Of a stretch of DNA of 64,000 bases, positions 50,616 to 59,617 are shown one piece after another. The notes below the pieces were generated by a model. It searched no databases, was not told the origin of the DNA, and was given only the letters and a program-made list of their open reading frames with translations. The DNA is from Methanoculleus marisnigri JR1. GTDB lineage: Archaea; Halobacteriota; Methanomicrobia; Methanomicrobiales; Methanoculleaceae. The stretch's first letter is position 1, and every line of letters begins with the position of its first letter. The stretch lies in the NCBI RefSeq assembly GCF_000015825.1, contig NC_009051.1, forward strand, positions 2,226,695 through 2,290,694, read 5' to 3'. The position numbers were made by a program, and so were the translations under genes.

Positions 50616-52172
50616 TCAGGAGTACTTCCGCCAGAACATGGAGAGTCTCCTCGACTCGCCCCACCGTTCGTCGAGCTGGTCGATGATCCCGTTGATCCGC
50701 TGCACCTGCTGGCGGATCTTCTCCGTCGTCTCGGTATCGTCGAGCAGTTCGGCCCGCCCCATGATCGCCTGGAGCGGGTTCCTTATATGGTCGGCGAGGA
50801 GAGCGAACTGCTCCATGTTCCGCTCGATCTGATCGTAGGCTTTCGATTTCAGGTCTTCGACCTCCCTCTGGGCAGTGACGTCTCTCGCGACGGTGACGAC
50901 CCTCGCGACCTCGCCGTGCTCGAAGATCGGGATCCGTATCTCCCGCAGAATCATGGTCCGGTCGCCCGTCTGAAGAGACCGTTCCGACGTCAGCGGCCGG
51001 CCGGTCCGGATGACCCGCTCGTAGAGCTGACGCGTGGCGGGGGGGAAGAACGGCACGACGGCGAAGAGATCCTTTCCAACGACGTTTGTTTCGAGTCCGA
51101 GGTCTTCGCACCAGGCGACGAAGGCATCGTTCGCGAGAAGAAGGGTGAGGCGGGTATCGACGACGGTGACGGTGTCGGTGATGGCGTCGAGGACGATCTG
51201 GTAGAGGTCCTCCGACTCCCGGAAGATGTACTCGGACTGCTTTCGGTCGATCGCGCCCGCGATGATATGGACAGCCGCAGAGAGAAGCGCCACGTCCTCG
51301 TCCGTAAAACGGGGCCCTTCGCCGTCCGTATCGAACCCGACAAAGCCGACGACCGACCCGTTCAGCCGGAGCGGGATCATCAGGGCCGCGGTAGCGCCGT
51401 GCCGCTCCAGGAAATCGCGCTCTTCCCTCTCCGGCCGCCCGTTCCCGGACACCCCGTTCACGATCACGGTCTCGCCTTCGAGAACCTGCACGGTCCACCG
51501 GGGCGGATCGCCCTTGAAGAGGTTGCGCGACTCGCCCCGTAGCGGGGCCTGCCCCGCCCGGCACCATTCATGCGTCGTGCCAAGCAACGTCCGCAGGTCG
51601 TTGAAGAGAGCGAGATAGACCCTGGACGCCCCGCACGCGCGGCCGAGATCCTCGAGCGAGTCATCGATCGCCGGATCGATCTCTGCCGGGTCCATGAACC
51701 GGGCGGGCGTCGCCGCGACGGCCGCTTCAAGGCTGCGGCGGTGACCGGGTGCATCCTGAGCCCCGCGCCTCACATCGACCTCGATGCAGGAGAGGAGGAG
51801 CCAGACCTCGGCGGTTCCGGGGTCACGGACGGTGCTGAGCGATATTCGGGAGGGGAACGAGGAAGCATCCCTCCGCCGGGCGGCAATCGTCCCGGTCCAC
51901 TGTCCGGAGGCGAGAGCACAGTCGATGCAGTCCCGCCCCCCTTCGGGGGAGAGCCAGAGGCGGGTCACCGGTTTTCCGACCACCTCTGAGAGGTCGTACT
52001 CCCACATGGCAAGCAGGGAAGGGTTGGCAAAAGCGATGCATCCCTGCCGATCGACGATACAGATCCCGGAGAGCGAGGTCTCGATCACCTGTTGCAGCAT
52101 CGTAGCGGTGACATCAGGCACCGCCTTTGGGATCCCGCCGGCCTCCAGGCGGCTCATCATATTCGAATCCAT
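50616..52172 (-). CDS. PAS-GAF-PAS sensor with HisKA-like helix but no ATPase domain
   Basis: The 518-residue protein has a first PAS domain (VIETSLSGICIVDRQGCIAFANPSLLAM, from residue 29), a GAF domain (about 170-310, ending MIPLRLNGSVVGFVGFD), a second PAS (about 320-435, VLDAITDTVTVVDTRLTLLLAND), and a HisKA-like helix with His in FALLADHIRNPLQAIMGRAELL. The chain stops about 45 residues later without any HATPase domain. Methanomicrobiales have many such proteins. It could be a phosphorylated receiver of another kinase or a dominant partner. It is cytosolic. Confidence 0.88.
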   Translation of the reverse strand: MDSNMMSRLEAGGIPKAVPDVTATMLQQVIETSLSGICIVDRQGCIAFANPSLLAMWEYDLSEVVGKPVTRLWLSPEGGRDCIDCALASGQWTGTIAARRRDASSFPSRISLSTVRDPGTAEVWLLLSCIEVDVRRGAQDAPGHRRSLEAAVAATPARFMDPAEIDPAIDDSLEDLGRACGASRVYLALFNDLRTLLGTTHEWCRAGQAPLRGESRNLFKGDPPRWTVQVLEGETVIVNGVSGNGRPEREERDFLERHGATAALMIPLRLNGSVVGFVGFDTDGEGPRFTDEDVALLSAAVHIIAGAIDRKQSEYIFRESEDLYQIVLDAITDTVTVVDTRLTLLLANDAFVAWCEDLGLETNVVGKDLFAVVPFFPPATRQLYERVIRTGRPLTSERSLQTGDRTMILREIRIPIFEHGEVARVVTVARDVTAQREVEDLKSKAYDQIERNMEQFALLADHIRNPLQAIMGRAELLDDTETTEKIRQQVQRINGIIDQLDERWGESRRLSMFWRKYS

Positions 52173-52326
52173 ACCCTGACCGTCCCGGGCGACCCATCAA
52201 AGCCGCCCCTGGCCGTCCCGGGGAGCGGCGGCACGCGACCTCCCCGGATGGCCAGGATGATTAATCCCCGGGCCCGGTATAATAAATTTTCGTTTGCGCT
52301 GCGCCGACTCCCACCTCTCAATGGGA

Positions 52327-53001
52327 TCAGGCGCCGGTTTCAGCCCTTCGCGAATAACTCCGGTAGGTCACGAGAAGTGCGGCGCCGATCAGGAGGAAGA
52401 CGGCAAGCGAGACCCAGAACCCGGCTCCCGGCGGGATGAGGTTCACGACGTAGTCGATGCCGAGGGCGATGGCAAAACTGCCGATGAAGCCGCCGATGGT
52501 GATGCAGGAGATGACCTCCGTCTTCGTCATCCCGAGCACTCTCCCGACGACGGAGCCGACGATGCTCCCCGACCCATCGAAGGGGAGAGCCACGAAAGCA
52601 ACGAGACCGACGAAGTAGAGCCGCTCAAGCCACGGCCGCCGGTCGAGGAACGTCCTGCCTGCTTCCGTAAACCGGCTGACCCGGGGGCCGATGTGGGGGA
52701 TGCGGAGAACCAGCGGAAAGTTCCAGGCCATAAAAAGCCCGCCGGCGAAGTCCAGGAACGCCAGGGCGAACGCGGTCAGCCACCACGGAATCCCGCAGAG
52801 GATGCAGACCGGGATGATCGTCTCCCGGCCGAGCGGCGGGACGATGTAGGCGACCATCATCCCCAAGAGCAGGAGCCACTGCTCCGCCGGAAGGAAGAAC
52901 CACACGACGGCAAGGAAGAGCCCGCAGAGCAGGAACGGAACCGAGACCTTCAGCCAGCTCGTCTCATCGCCGTCATCGCCCCACACATCGATCTGCCGCA
53001 T
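52327..53001 (-). CDS. Small multidrug export (Sm_multidrug_ex) family membrane protein
   Basis: The 224-residue protein has about six membrane helices: SWLKVSVPFLLCGLFLAVVWFFLP, WLLLLGMMVAYIVPPLG, WWLTAFALAFLDFAGGLFMA, YFVGLVAFVALPFDGSGSIVGSVVGRVLGM and two more near the C terminus. The PFDGSGSIVGS loop near residue 140 is typical of this family. Despite the family name, no drug export has been shown for most members. ATG 53001 is the natural start. Confidence 0.8.
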   Translation of the reverse strand: MRQIDVWGDDGDETSWLKVSVPFLLCGLFLAVVWFFLPAEQWLLLLGMMVAYIVPPLGRETIIPVCILCGIPWWLTAFALAFLDFAGGLFMAWNFPLVLRIPHIGPRVSRFTEAGRTFLDRRPWLERLYFVGLVAFVALPFDGSGSIVGSVVGRVLGMTKTEVISCITIGGFIGSFAIALGIDYVVNLIPPGAGFWVSLAVFLLIGAALLVTYRSYSRRAETGA

Positions 53002-53051
53002 GAACCGCCGTCACCTGCGGGTATTTCCCGCGCATTCCGGGGGCCCCGGAG

Positions 53052-53501
53052 TCACTCCTCACCGTGAGAGCCGGTGGGATCCGGGGGCCCCCGGGTATTC
53101 AGGATACGTTCGATGATCTTCGACGAACTGGCAAGCGAGCCGGGATACCCGGGTATCCGGACGACGTCCGCGTCGAGCCCGCGCTCCCGGAGTTTCTGCC
53201 GGAGATGCTCCTCGTCGAAATGCTGGTTAAACCCGAGCGTGATGATGTCGGGCCGGATCTCCGCTATCGGCCTGAACATATCGTGGAGATCGCCGAGGAG
53301 CGCGTGGTCTACCGGCTTTAACGCCCGGATCATCCGGAGCCGCTGGTCTTCCGGGAGGAACGGTCGCGGCTTATGCTTCACGTTCGCGTCCCGCGCCACG
53401 ATCACGGAGAGCTCGTCGCCGAGGTTCCGGGACTCCTCGAGATAGTAGAGGTGCCCGGGGTGGAGGATATCGAACGTCCCCGTTGCGACCACGCGGATCA
53501 C
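53052..53501 (-). CDS. ribL: Archaeal FAD synthase RibL
   Basis: The 149-residue cytidylyltransferase-fold protein has the nucleotide-binding ATGTFDILHPGHLYYLEES (HxGH at about residues 14-17), a KHKPRPFLPEDQRLRMI segment and SLASSSKIIERIL near the C terminus, matching MJ1179-type RibL. It converts FMN and ATP to FAD. GTG 53501 overlaps the stop of the JAMM gene as GTGA; the longer frame has no ribosome site. Confidence 0.92.
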   Translation of the reverse strand: MIRVVATGTFDILHPGHLYYLEESRNLGDELSVIVARDANVKHKPRPFLPEDQRLRMIRALKPVDHALLGDLHDMFRPIAEIRPDIITLGFNQHFDEEHLRQKLRERGLDADVVRIPGYPGSLASSSKIIERILNTRGPPDPTGSHGEE

Positions 53502-53869
53502 TCGACCACCTCGAGGCGTGTCGTGCTGCCGTCCGCCCGGTAGCACCGCCAGTCCCTCTTCCCGTAGGGGTAGCCGACGATGATATGGTACCGCCCCACC
53601 GAGGGGAAGAACCTGAGATCCGCCGACGACGGGGAAAGGACGCCGTTCGGGTGGCTGTGGGCGCTGCCGGCCTGGTGGGTGTCCAGCGGGAGCATATCGA
53701 TGAAGAACGAGGCGCTCTCTTCCCCGACGATGGTGCCGGGCACCAGATCGAGGTCCCGGATAACGCCGTCCCGCTCCCGCAGCACGGCAACGAATTCGTC
53801 CGGGTGATGTTCCCGCCCAAGTTCAAAGAGCATCGAAAGCAGATCCCTGCTGATCCCGCATATGGCCAT
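53498..53869 (-). CDS. JAMM/MPN metalloprotease
   Basis: The 123-residue protein has the JAMM zinc site: Glu25 (HPDEFVAVL), HSHPNGVLSPSSAD with His71, His73, Ser81 and Asp84. Such small archaeal JAMM proteins cut ubiquitin-like SAMP modifiers from targets or process their precursors. It is the first gene before ribL on the minus strand. ATG 53869 is taken, but ATG 53899 (10 residues longer) is possible. Confidence 0.9.
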   Translation of the reverse strand: MAICGISRDLLSMLFELGREHHPDEFVAVLRERDGVIRDLDLVPGTIVGEESASFFIDMLPLDTHQAGSAHSHPNGVLSPSSADLRFFPSVGRYHIIVGYPYGKRDWRCYRADGSTTRLEVVE

Positions 53870-53947
53870 TCCACTGAATGGTAGGGGAGAAGGAAACATA
53901 AGCCCTCGCGTCGGGTCTGCGGAGGGTCTTGAGAAAAATGAGATAGG

Positions 53948-54859
53948 TTAAGGGATGACCCGTTCTTCCTCCGGGCCCTCCGCGGTCACGTTCTCCACCA
54001 CAGTCTCATTCTCCGCGGTCACGTTCTCCAGCGGCAGGAGATCCGGCGGCACGAGAACCACATCGATGATGTGGACGATGCCGTTGTCGGCCGCAAGATC
54101 GGAGGCGACGATGGTGGCGTTTTCTACCGTGAGATTGCCGTCGGCCACGCTGACGTTGAGGCTGTCTCCGGTGAGGGCCTCAAGAACCGTCTCGTTGGTG
54201 ACGTTCGCCTCTTCCATCAGGTCTTCTACGGTGTAGTTCCCCCTCACCACATGGTTCATGAGGAGGGTGTCAAGCATCTCCGTGTCGTTTAAGAGCGCAG
54301 TAAGGGTCTCGTTATCGAGTGCCTCGAAAGCGGCATCGTCCGGAGCAAAGACCGTGTACGGCCCGCCGGCATTAAGCACCGTCTGCGCGAGCCCGGCCTT
54401 CCCGACGGCATCCGCAAAGGAAGTCAGGTTCTCGTCCCCGGCGACCAGATCGGCCAGCGTCATCCTCGCCGGTTCCTCCTCACCGGTTTCATTTCCGTTC
54501 TCCTCGACCATCGTCCCCTCCGGGACGGCGATAACGACGCCCTGCATGGGCGTCCGCTGCGTCGAAGCGTTGAGCGTACAGCCGTACGGGTAGGTTCCCG
54601 TATCGGCAAACGTGTAATTGAACGTCTCGTCCTGCTCTATCGGGCCGGAGTCGAAGACCCCGCCCGCGCTGGTGACGGTATGGCTCACCTCATCGTAATT
54701 CATCCAGGTTACCGTTGTATTCCCCTCGACCGTGAGCGAGGCGGGGATGTACTCCCCGCCGCGTATATCGACGTCGGCGGTCGCCGCGAGAACCGGCAGG
54801 GCAACGAGTCCGATGACCAGGACGGCTGCGAGCCCGAGTATGGTTGAATTCATTCTCAT
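53948..54859 (-). CDS. Secreted cupredoxin-like plus fasciclin protein
   Basis: The 303-residue protein has a signal peptide (cut near LPVLAATA), a cupredoxin-like domain (about 28-113) and a fasciclin domain (about 132-268, YTVFAPDDAAFEAL and NGIVHIIDVVLVPPDLLPL). The cupredoxin has His60 (SHTV), Cys94 (YPYGC) and Met105, but Asn97 is where plastocyanin-type proteins have the second His. Many N-glycosylation sequons (NET, NVT, NYT) fit AglB-dependent modification. A long leader with short hairpins separates it from a TATA box at about 54976. Confidence 0.88.
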   Translation of the reverse strand: MRMNSTILGLAAVLVIGLVALPVLAATADVDIRGGEYIPASLTVEGNTTVTWMNYDEVSHTVTSAGGVFDSGPIEQDETFNYTFADTGTYPYGCTLNASTQRTPMQGVVIAVPEGTMVEENGNETGEEEPARMTLADLVAGDENLTSFADAVGKAGLAQTVLNAGGPYTVFAPDDAAFEALDNETLTALLNDTEMLDTLLMNHVVRGNYTVEDLMEEANVTNETVLEALTGDSLNVSVADGNLTVENATIVASDLAADNGIVHIIDVVLVPPDLLPLENVTAENETVVENVTAEGPEEERVIP

Positions 54860-55063
54860 GCAGTCTCACCACATTTACGTGTCCTGACAGGGAGAACAGC
54901 CGGGACCATCCCGGGATCGAACCGGAATGGTTCGGCACCGCTCGCCGCTGCCACGGGCAGGAAAATAACTGCACAATTATATAAGTATTGTTATAAATTT
55001 CGGAGATCGACATCCCGGCCGTCCCTGCCCCGCCTCGCATGAGGATCTGCGGGAGCAGGCTGC

Positions 55064-56488
55064 TCAGAACGGTCCGTCCTGTTCGAAGCTCCTCTTCATC
55101 CTGATGGCGAGTTCCGCCTTGAAGAGTTCCTTCCCGAGGTAGGCGGCGTGATCGAGCCGGGAGAGGCTTGCGTTTGCAAGAAGCGTGTAAAAGACGTCTT
55201 CCCACCGCTTCCCCCGCACGGCGCGGTTCCGGTGAACCGCGACGATGCAGTCTCCCTCGATGCCGATACGGATGCATCCCAGGGGATCGTAGACGATCTC
55301 GTCGGGCATGGGAAGCGCATCCTCGACGCTCCCGTACTCCAGCGGCGGTTCCCGCCGCCGTCGCTTCTCCTTCAGGATCAGGAGATCGAGCCCAAGGTCC
55401 TTGGGGTACGGGCGCTCGGTCGTAAGGACCATCATCTCGGTTGCCCGCCGCATCTCCGCGACCGACCCTCGCGTCTTGTCGCTGTGCTCGCTCGTGAAGA
55501 CGACCGCGGCCCCGACCTCGTGCGCCATCCCCGCAAGCAGGGCGTTCGCCCCGGGGGAGTCGGCGTCCAGCAGTTCCACGACGTTGCCCGCCCCGAAGAA
55601 GAGCGGACGGGGGGCATCGGCGAACCCGGCAAGCGAGTCCGTCAGCCCGGAACCCGCCGGCTGGAGGAGGGGATCGGCGATAAGACATCGGATCCCGGCC
55701 TCTCCGGCGGCGGCAAGGTTCTCTTCAAGCGTCCGCTCGCGCGGCACCACGACCGCCGCCGCTCCGGCATCCGCGACCGCGCCCCCGACGGCGGGGATAT
55801 TCCCCTCGTGCAGGGAGAGTACCAGGTCGGCGCGGAAGAGCGCCGCCGCGATGAGGTCCGGGTCCTGCGTATCGACGGCGAGAGGGCCCTCGATATCCGC
55901 GAGGGCCGAAAAGCACCGCTCGACGTCGCCGGGGGTCGCGTCGAACCCGAACCCGAGGTCGACGATATCGGCGCCGTCGGCAAAGAACCGCCGGACGTCG
56001 GCGGGGAGATCGTCGCGCTTGTGCGCATCCATAATCTCCGCGAGCACCTTCATCCTCGAATCTCCGCCGATCTTCACGCCGCGGACGATGAAGTCAGCCT
56101 CCGCCTCCGCTTCCCGGAGCGCCACCTGCCGGCAGGCCTCCTCGCGACGTTTCTGCGCGAGGAACTCGTCGGCGGGGACGGTCTTGGAGAGCCGGACGGT
56201 ATCCAGCATCGAGAGAACCGGGATAAGATCGGCCGCATGCCGCGGGCCGCGGTAGACCGGGACGCCGGTCTCGCGCTCGACGTCGGCAAACGACGCGGTG
56301 CACATCCCGGAGACGATCGCCATATCGTAGTTGCCGCCGGCAAGCAATCGCCGGAGTTCTCCGGGGGCAAGAAACGATGCAATTTCACCGGTGACCGCCA
56401 CGACTATCTCGTAGCGGTCGCTAAAGCGTTCAGCCGCCGACTTCACGATGCCGACCGTTGCCGATCCGGTCGGGAGGAGAATGCGCAT
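55064..56488 (-). CDS. Dihydropteroate synthase-like protein (methanopterin type)
   Basis: The 474-residue protein has an N-terminal domain of its own (about 1-145, MRILLPTGSATVGIV), then a DHPS-like TIM barrel: DGADIVDLGFGFDAT near 165-180, LAVDTQDPDLI near 200, SLHEGNIPAVGG near 222, and a C-terminal domain. It resembles the MJ0107 group tied to tetrahydromethanopterin synthesis, where a ribofuranosylaminobenzene ring is joined to pterin. The exact reaction is assigned by analogy. ATG 56488 is preferred over GTG 56497. Confidence 0.8.
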   Translation of the reverse strand: MRILLPTGSATVGIVKSAAERFSDRYEIVVAVTGEIASFLAPGELRRLLAGGNYDMAIVSGMCTASFADVERETGVPVYRGPRHAADLIPVLSMLDTVRLSKTVPADEFLAQKRREEACRQVALREAEAEADFIVRGVKIGGDSRMKVLAEIMDAHKRDDLPADVRRFFADGADIVDLGFGFDATPGDVERCFSALADIEGPLAVDTQDPDLIAAALFRADLVLSLHEGNIPAVGGAVADAGAAAVVVPRERTLEENLAAAGEAGIRCLIADPLLQPAGSGLTDSLAGFADAPRPLFFGAGNVVELLDADSPGANALLAGMAHEVGAAVVFTSEHSDKTRGSVAEMRRATEMMVLTTERPYPKDLGLDLLILKEKRRRREPPLEYGSVEDALPMPDEIVYDPLGCIRIGIEGDCIVAVHRNRAVRGKRWEDVFYTLLANASLSRLDHAAYLGKELFKAELAIRMKRSFEQDGPF

Positions 56489-56531
56489 ACACTTCACTTA
56501 TTACTCTGATGATGACAAATAATCTGATCTC

Positions 56532-57197
56532 ATGCTGCGGTGCGATCTGCATGTCCACACCAGGCACTCCAAGGACGGAGAGAGCAGTGTGGAGGAAATA
56601 CTGCGACGAGCGGAGGCGGTCGGGCTCGACGCCATCGCGATCACCGACCACGATACGGTGGAGGGTGCCCTCTACGCCCTCGAGTGCGACACCCCCGTGA
56701 CCGTGATCCCGGGCACCGAGGTCTCGACAAAACAGGGCCATCTCCTCGCACTCGGCATCACGGAACCCCTCCCGGACGGTCTCGACTTCTTCGAGACCGT
56801 CGCCGTCGCACGTGTCCGGGGCGCTCTCCTGATCCTCCCGCACCCCTACCACCGCTGGCGCCACGGCGTCGGGAGGAGGCTCGCGGCCGGTATCAGCGCG
56901 GTGGACGCGGTGGAGGTCTTCAACAGCCGCTACATCACCGGATCGGCGAACAGGAAAGCCGCAGTCATAGCACGGAGGTTCGGGAAGCCCGGTGTTGCCG
57001 GGAGTGACGCCCACAACGCCCGTTACGTCGGGTTCGGGGTCACCTACGTCACGGCCGAGCCGGATGCAGCCTCCATCCTCGCCGCGATCCGGGAAGGGCG
57101 GACAATGGCGGGAGGGAGGATGACCCCGCTGCACACCTACACCCGCCAGTCCCTCAAGGGCGCCCTCCGTAGAATCCGGCGGACGGTACACCGATGA
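56532..57197 (+). CDS. PHP-domain phosphoesterase
   Basis: The 221-residue protein has PHP motifs: [13 protein letters not shown] at residues 4-16, [11 protein letters not shown] near 36-46, a PGTEVST Glu segment, LPHPYHRW and the final GSDAH near residue 158. The four-part metal site is complete. It likely hydrolyses a phosphate ester such as nucleoside or histidinol phosphate. Its last codon overlaps truA by 4 nt (ATGA). Confidence 0.9.
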   Translation: MLRCDLHVHTRHSKDGESSVEEILRRAEAVGLDAIAITDHDTVEGALYALECDTPVTVIPGTEVSTKQGHLLALGITEPLPDGLDFFETVAVARVRGALLILPHPYHRWRHGVGRRLAAGISAVDAVEVFNSRYITGSANRKAAVIARRFGKPGVAGSDAHNARYVGFGVTYVTAEPDAASILAAIREGRTMAGGRMTPLHTYTRQSLKGALRRIRRTVHR

Positions 57198-58006
57198 ACC
57201 TGGCGTTCCGCTTCTCGTACTTCGGTGACCGGTTCTTCGGTTCGCAGATGCAGCCCGATCTCTGCACCGTGGAGGGCGAGTTCATCGGGGCCTGCAGGCT
57301 TCTTCGGCTCTTCGACGACTGGAGGGAGGCGAACTTCGCTACCGCCGGCCGCACCGACCGCGGGGTGCACGCCCGGTCCCAGGTCTGTTCGTTTTTGACC
57401 GATAAGCCGGAGCGCGCGATCGAAGCGCTGAACCGGGTGCTCCCGGCAGACATCTGGTGTACGGGGTGGGCCGAGGCCCCGGACGGGTTTCACCCCCGGT
57501 ATAGCGCCGTATCGAGGACATACCGCTACTACTTCTCTGCCCCCGGTGATGCCGCCGCCATGCACGAGGCGGCGCAGGAATTTCTCGGGCGCCACGACTT
57601 CTCGGCGTTCGCCCGTGCCGGCGACCGGAACCCCGAGCGGAGGATCCTCGCATCACGGGTCTTTATCGACGGGGAGTTCGCCGTATTCGAGGTGACGGGC
57701 GAGAGTTTCCTCTGGAACATGGTCAGGTGCATGGCAACGATGCTCGGACGGGTGGGAAGAGGCGAGGCCGAAGCCGGGGAGATCGCACGGCTTCTTACCG
57801 GGCCAGTGGAGCGGAGAGTCGCTGCGGCTCCTCCCGAAGGGCTGATCCTCTGGGATATCGATTACGGAATTCCCTTTACGCCCCTTCCGATCGACGCCGG
57901 GAGCAGCCGGCATCTGGGCGACCGGCATCGCTATCACGTCCTCATGGCAAAAATCTCCGCACACCTCGCACAGGATCACCGGCAGCCCGACACACCCGGA
58001 ATATAA
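57194..58006 (+). CDS. truA: tRNA pseudouridine synthase TruA
   Basis: The 270-residue protein has the catalytic Asp in [17 protein letters not shown] near residues 53-60, the [11 protein letters not shown] strand near 105 and a [16 protein letters not shown] segment near 168. It makes pseudouridine at positions 38-40 of tRNA anticodon arms. ATG 57194 overlaps the PHP gene stop. The C terminus after residue 245 is variable. Confidence 0.95.
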   Translation: MNLAFRFSYFGDRFFGSQMQPDLCTVEGEFIGACRLLRLFDDWREANFATAGRTDRGVHARSQVCSFLTDKPERAIEALNRVLPADIWCTGWAEAPDGFHPRYSAVSRTYRYYFSAPGDAAAMHEAAQEFLGRHDFSAFARAGDRNPERRILASRVFIDGEFAVFEVTGESFLWNMVRCMATMLGRVGRGEAEAGEIARLLTGPVERRVAAAPPEGLILWDIDYGIPFTPLPIDAGSSRHLGDRHRYHVLMAKISAHLAQDHRQPDTPGI

Positions 58007-58425
58007 TACTTCCCAATGGAGCACTACGGTTCAGAGGGGATCGGGAAACTGACCTCCCTTATTGCCGCTGTTTTGAAAGGATCAGGCCACAGACAATGGA
58101 TCTTCCGGAGGCGGTGCGGCAGCGGAAAACAGTCGTTTCTCCCGTCATCCGGGATAACTTCATTTAATCCTTCTGAATAACGGCATTCGATACGACCGGA
58201 CATAGCAGGAATCGGAGTGTGCGGATCTCCTGCCCACTCCCGGCAAAGGATGGCGACCATTCCTCCCCGGGCCGGAACGTTTATCAGGCCAGATGCGGTT
58301 TTAGGGACAATCCAGTAAATAAAAATATCTTTACTTTTTACAATAGTTTAGCATTTTAGGTTAATAATAACCTATTAATATATCCCGGCACAGTCCCGTT
58401 TCAGTACGTCAAGAGGGGAAAGTGG
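58007..58425. other. Intergenic region with an AT-rich promoter and palindrome
   Basis: The first 280 bases have no supported gene. From about 58315 the sequence becomes very AT-rich (TAAAAATATCTTTAC onward) and contains the dyad TAGGTTA-ATAA-TAACCTA (58357-58374), followed by TATTAATATAT (about 58374-58384). This looks like the regulated promoter of the glycan gene cluster, 40-70 nt before the GT2 start. Confidence 0.6.
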
Positions 58426-59580
58426 ATGTACGACAAGGATCCGGTTCGGGCGAGGCCCCCCGCTCACCAGGAGGGGTGGTTCGCCGAAGAAACAACTGTG
58501 CCGTTGCCGCAGTACCTAAATGCAGAGAGAGACAGATGGATCGAACGACACGTCCCCCGGAGCGTCGGGCAGGAGAGCGTGACAGGCGTCCCGGCCCTCC
58601 GCTGTGAGGTTCAGGAGCAGGTAAACCCCCTGAGAACGCCTGCGGCTCCGGGAAACCGACGGGTGGCGAACGAAACCGCCCAGGGTGCCGCCGTGGTGTC
58701 CCGACGGTCGAGCAGGATGCGGACGCTTGCGGCGATCCCCTGTTTCGACGAAGAGGTCGCGATCGGTTCCGTCGTCCTGCGAGCCCGGCAGCATGTCGAC
58801 GAGGTTCTGGTGATAGACGACGGGTGTACAGACAACACCGTGAAGGTTGCCCGGGAGGCCGGGGCGACCATCATCTCGCACGGAGCCAGGAAGGGGAAAG
58901 GACAGGGGATCAAGAGCGCTCTTAAGTATGCAGTCGATCACGACTACGACTGTCTGGTCTTCATGGACGGCGACGGCCAGCACGACCCCGGGGAGATACC
59001 CCTCCTGGTCGAACAGATCCGCGCCGATGCCGCCGATCTCGTCATCGGCTTTCGGACACTCGACCAGATGCCGTTTTACAGGCGGTTCGGCCGGGCAGTG
59101 CTCGATATCGTCTCCAGCACCGGAAGTCCGATAACCGACTCCCAGTGCGGTTTTCGGGCGCTGAACAGAAAGACCATGGAATCGATGCTCAGCTCGCTAC
59201 GGATGGACGATTTTTCGACGGAATCGGAGATGCTCCGGATCGCCCAGGAGAGACACCTGCGCATCGGGGAGACGCCGATAAACTGCAAATACGGTGATTT
59301 CGACACATCCACAAAGAACCCCCTTTCTCACGGAATGGAGGTAATCGGATCGATATTCTGGCTTGCCGTGGAGAGAAAACCTCTCCTGTACATCGGCCTG
59401 CCCGGGCTTGCCGCGATGGTTGCCGGGATTTTTTTCTTCCTCCAGTTCCTCCGGGGATTCAGCGAAACCGGCCTCGTCCCGATCGAACAGGGCATGCTTG
59501 CATCGCTCTTCCTGATCCCGGGGACCATCGCAGTCATGCTGGGCCTGGGGCTTGCCCTCGTTGTAAGGATGCGGGAGTGA
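58426..59580 (+). CDS. GT2-family glycosyltransferase, dolichyl-phosphate-sugar-synthase type
   Basis: The 384-residue protein has a 97-residue N-terminal extension without known motifs, then a GT2 domain: IPCFDEEVAIGSVVLRA, LVIDDGCTDNTVKVAREAGATII, and the metal motif FMDGDGQHDPGEI (DxD) near residue 183. Two membrane helices end the chain (about 310-330, 355-378). It probably loads a sugar on a polyprenyl phosphate at the inner membrane face. ATG 58426 follows GAGGGGA; ATG 58717 would give a standard short form. Confidence 0.88.
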   Translation: MYDKDPVRARPPAHQEGWFAEETTVPLPQYLNAERDRWIERHVPRSVGQESVTGVPALRCEVQEQVNPLRTPAAPGNRRVANETAQGAAVVSRRSSRMRTLAAIPCFDEEVAIGSVVLRARQHVDEVLVIDDGCTDNTVKVAREAGATIISHGARKGKGQGIKSALKYAVDHDYDCLVFMDGDGQHDPGEIPLLVEQIRADAADLVIGFRTLDQMPFYRRFGRAVLDIVSSTGSPITDSQCGFRALNRKTMESMLSSLRMDDFSTESEMLRIAQERHLRIGETPINCKYGDFDTSTKNPLSHGMEVIGSIFWLAVERKPLLYIGLPGLAAMVAGIFFFLQFLRGFSETGLVPIEQGMLASLFLIPGTIAVMLGLGLALVVRMRE

Positions 59581-59617
59581 GCGGGGTGAACAATACGATG
59601 CAGAGGAGACGTGAAGA

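Noticed and set aside
58007-58310. Possible gene or RNA after truA
   Set aside because: I see only short, composition-biased frames and weak imperfect inverted repeats; nothing supports a product.
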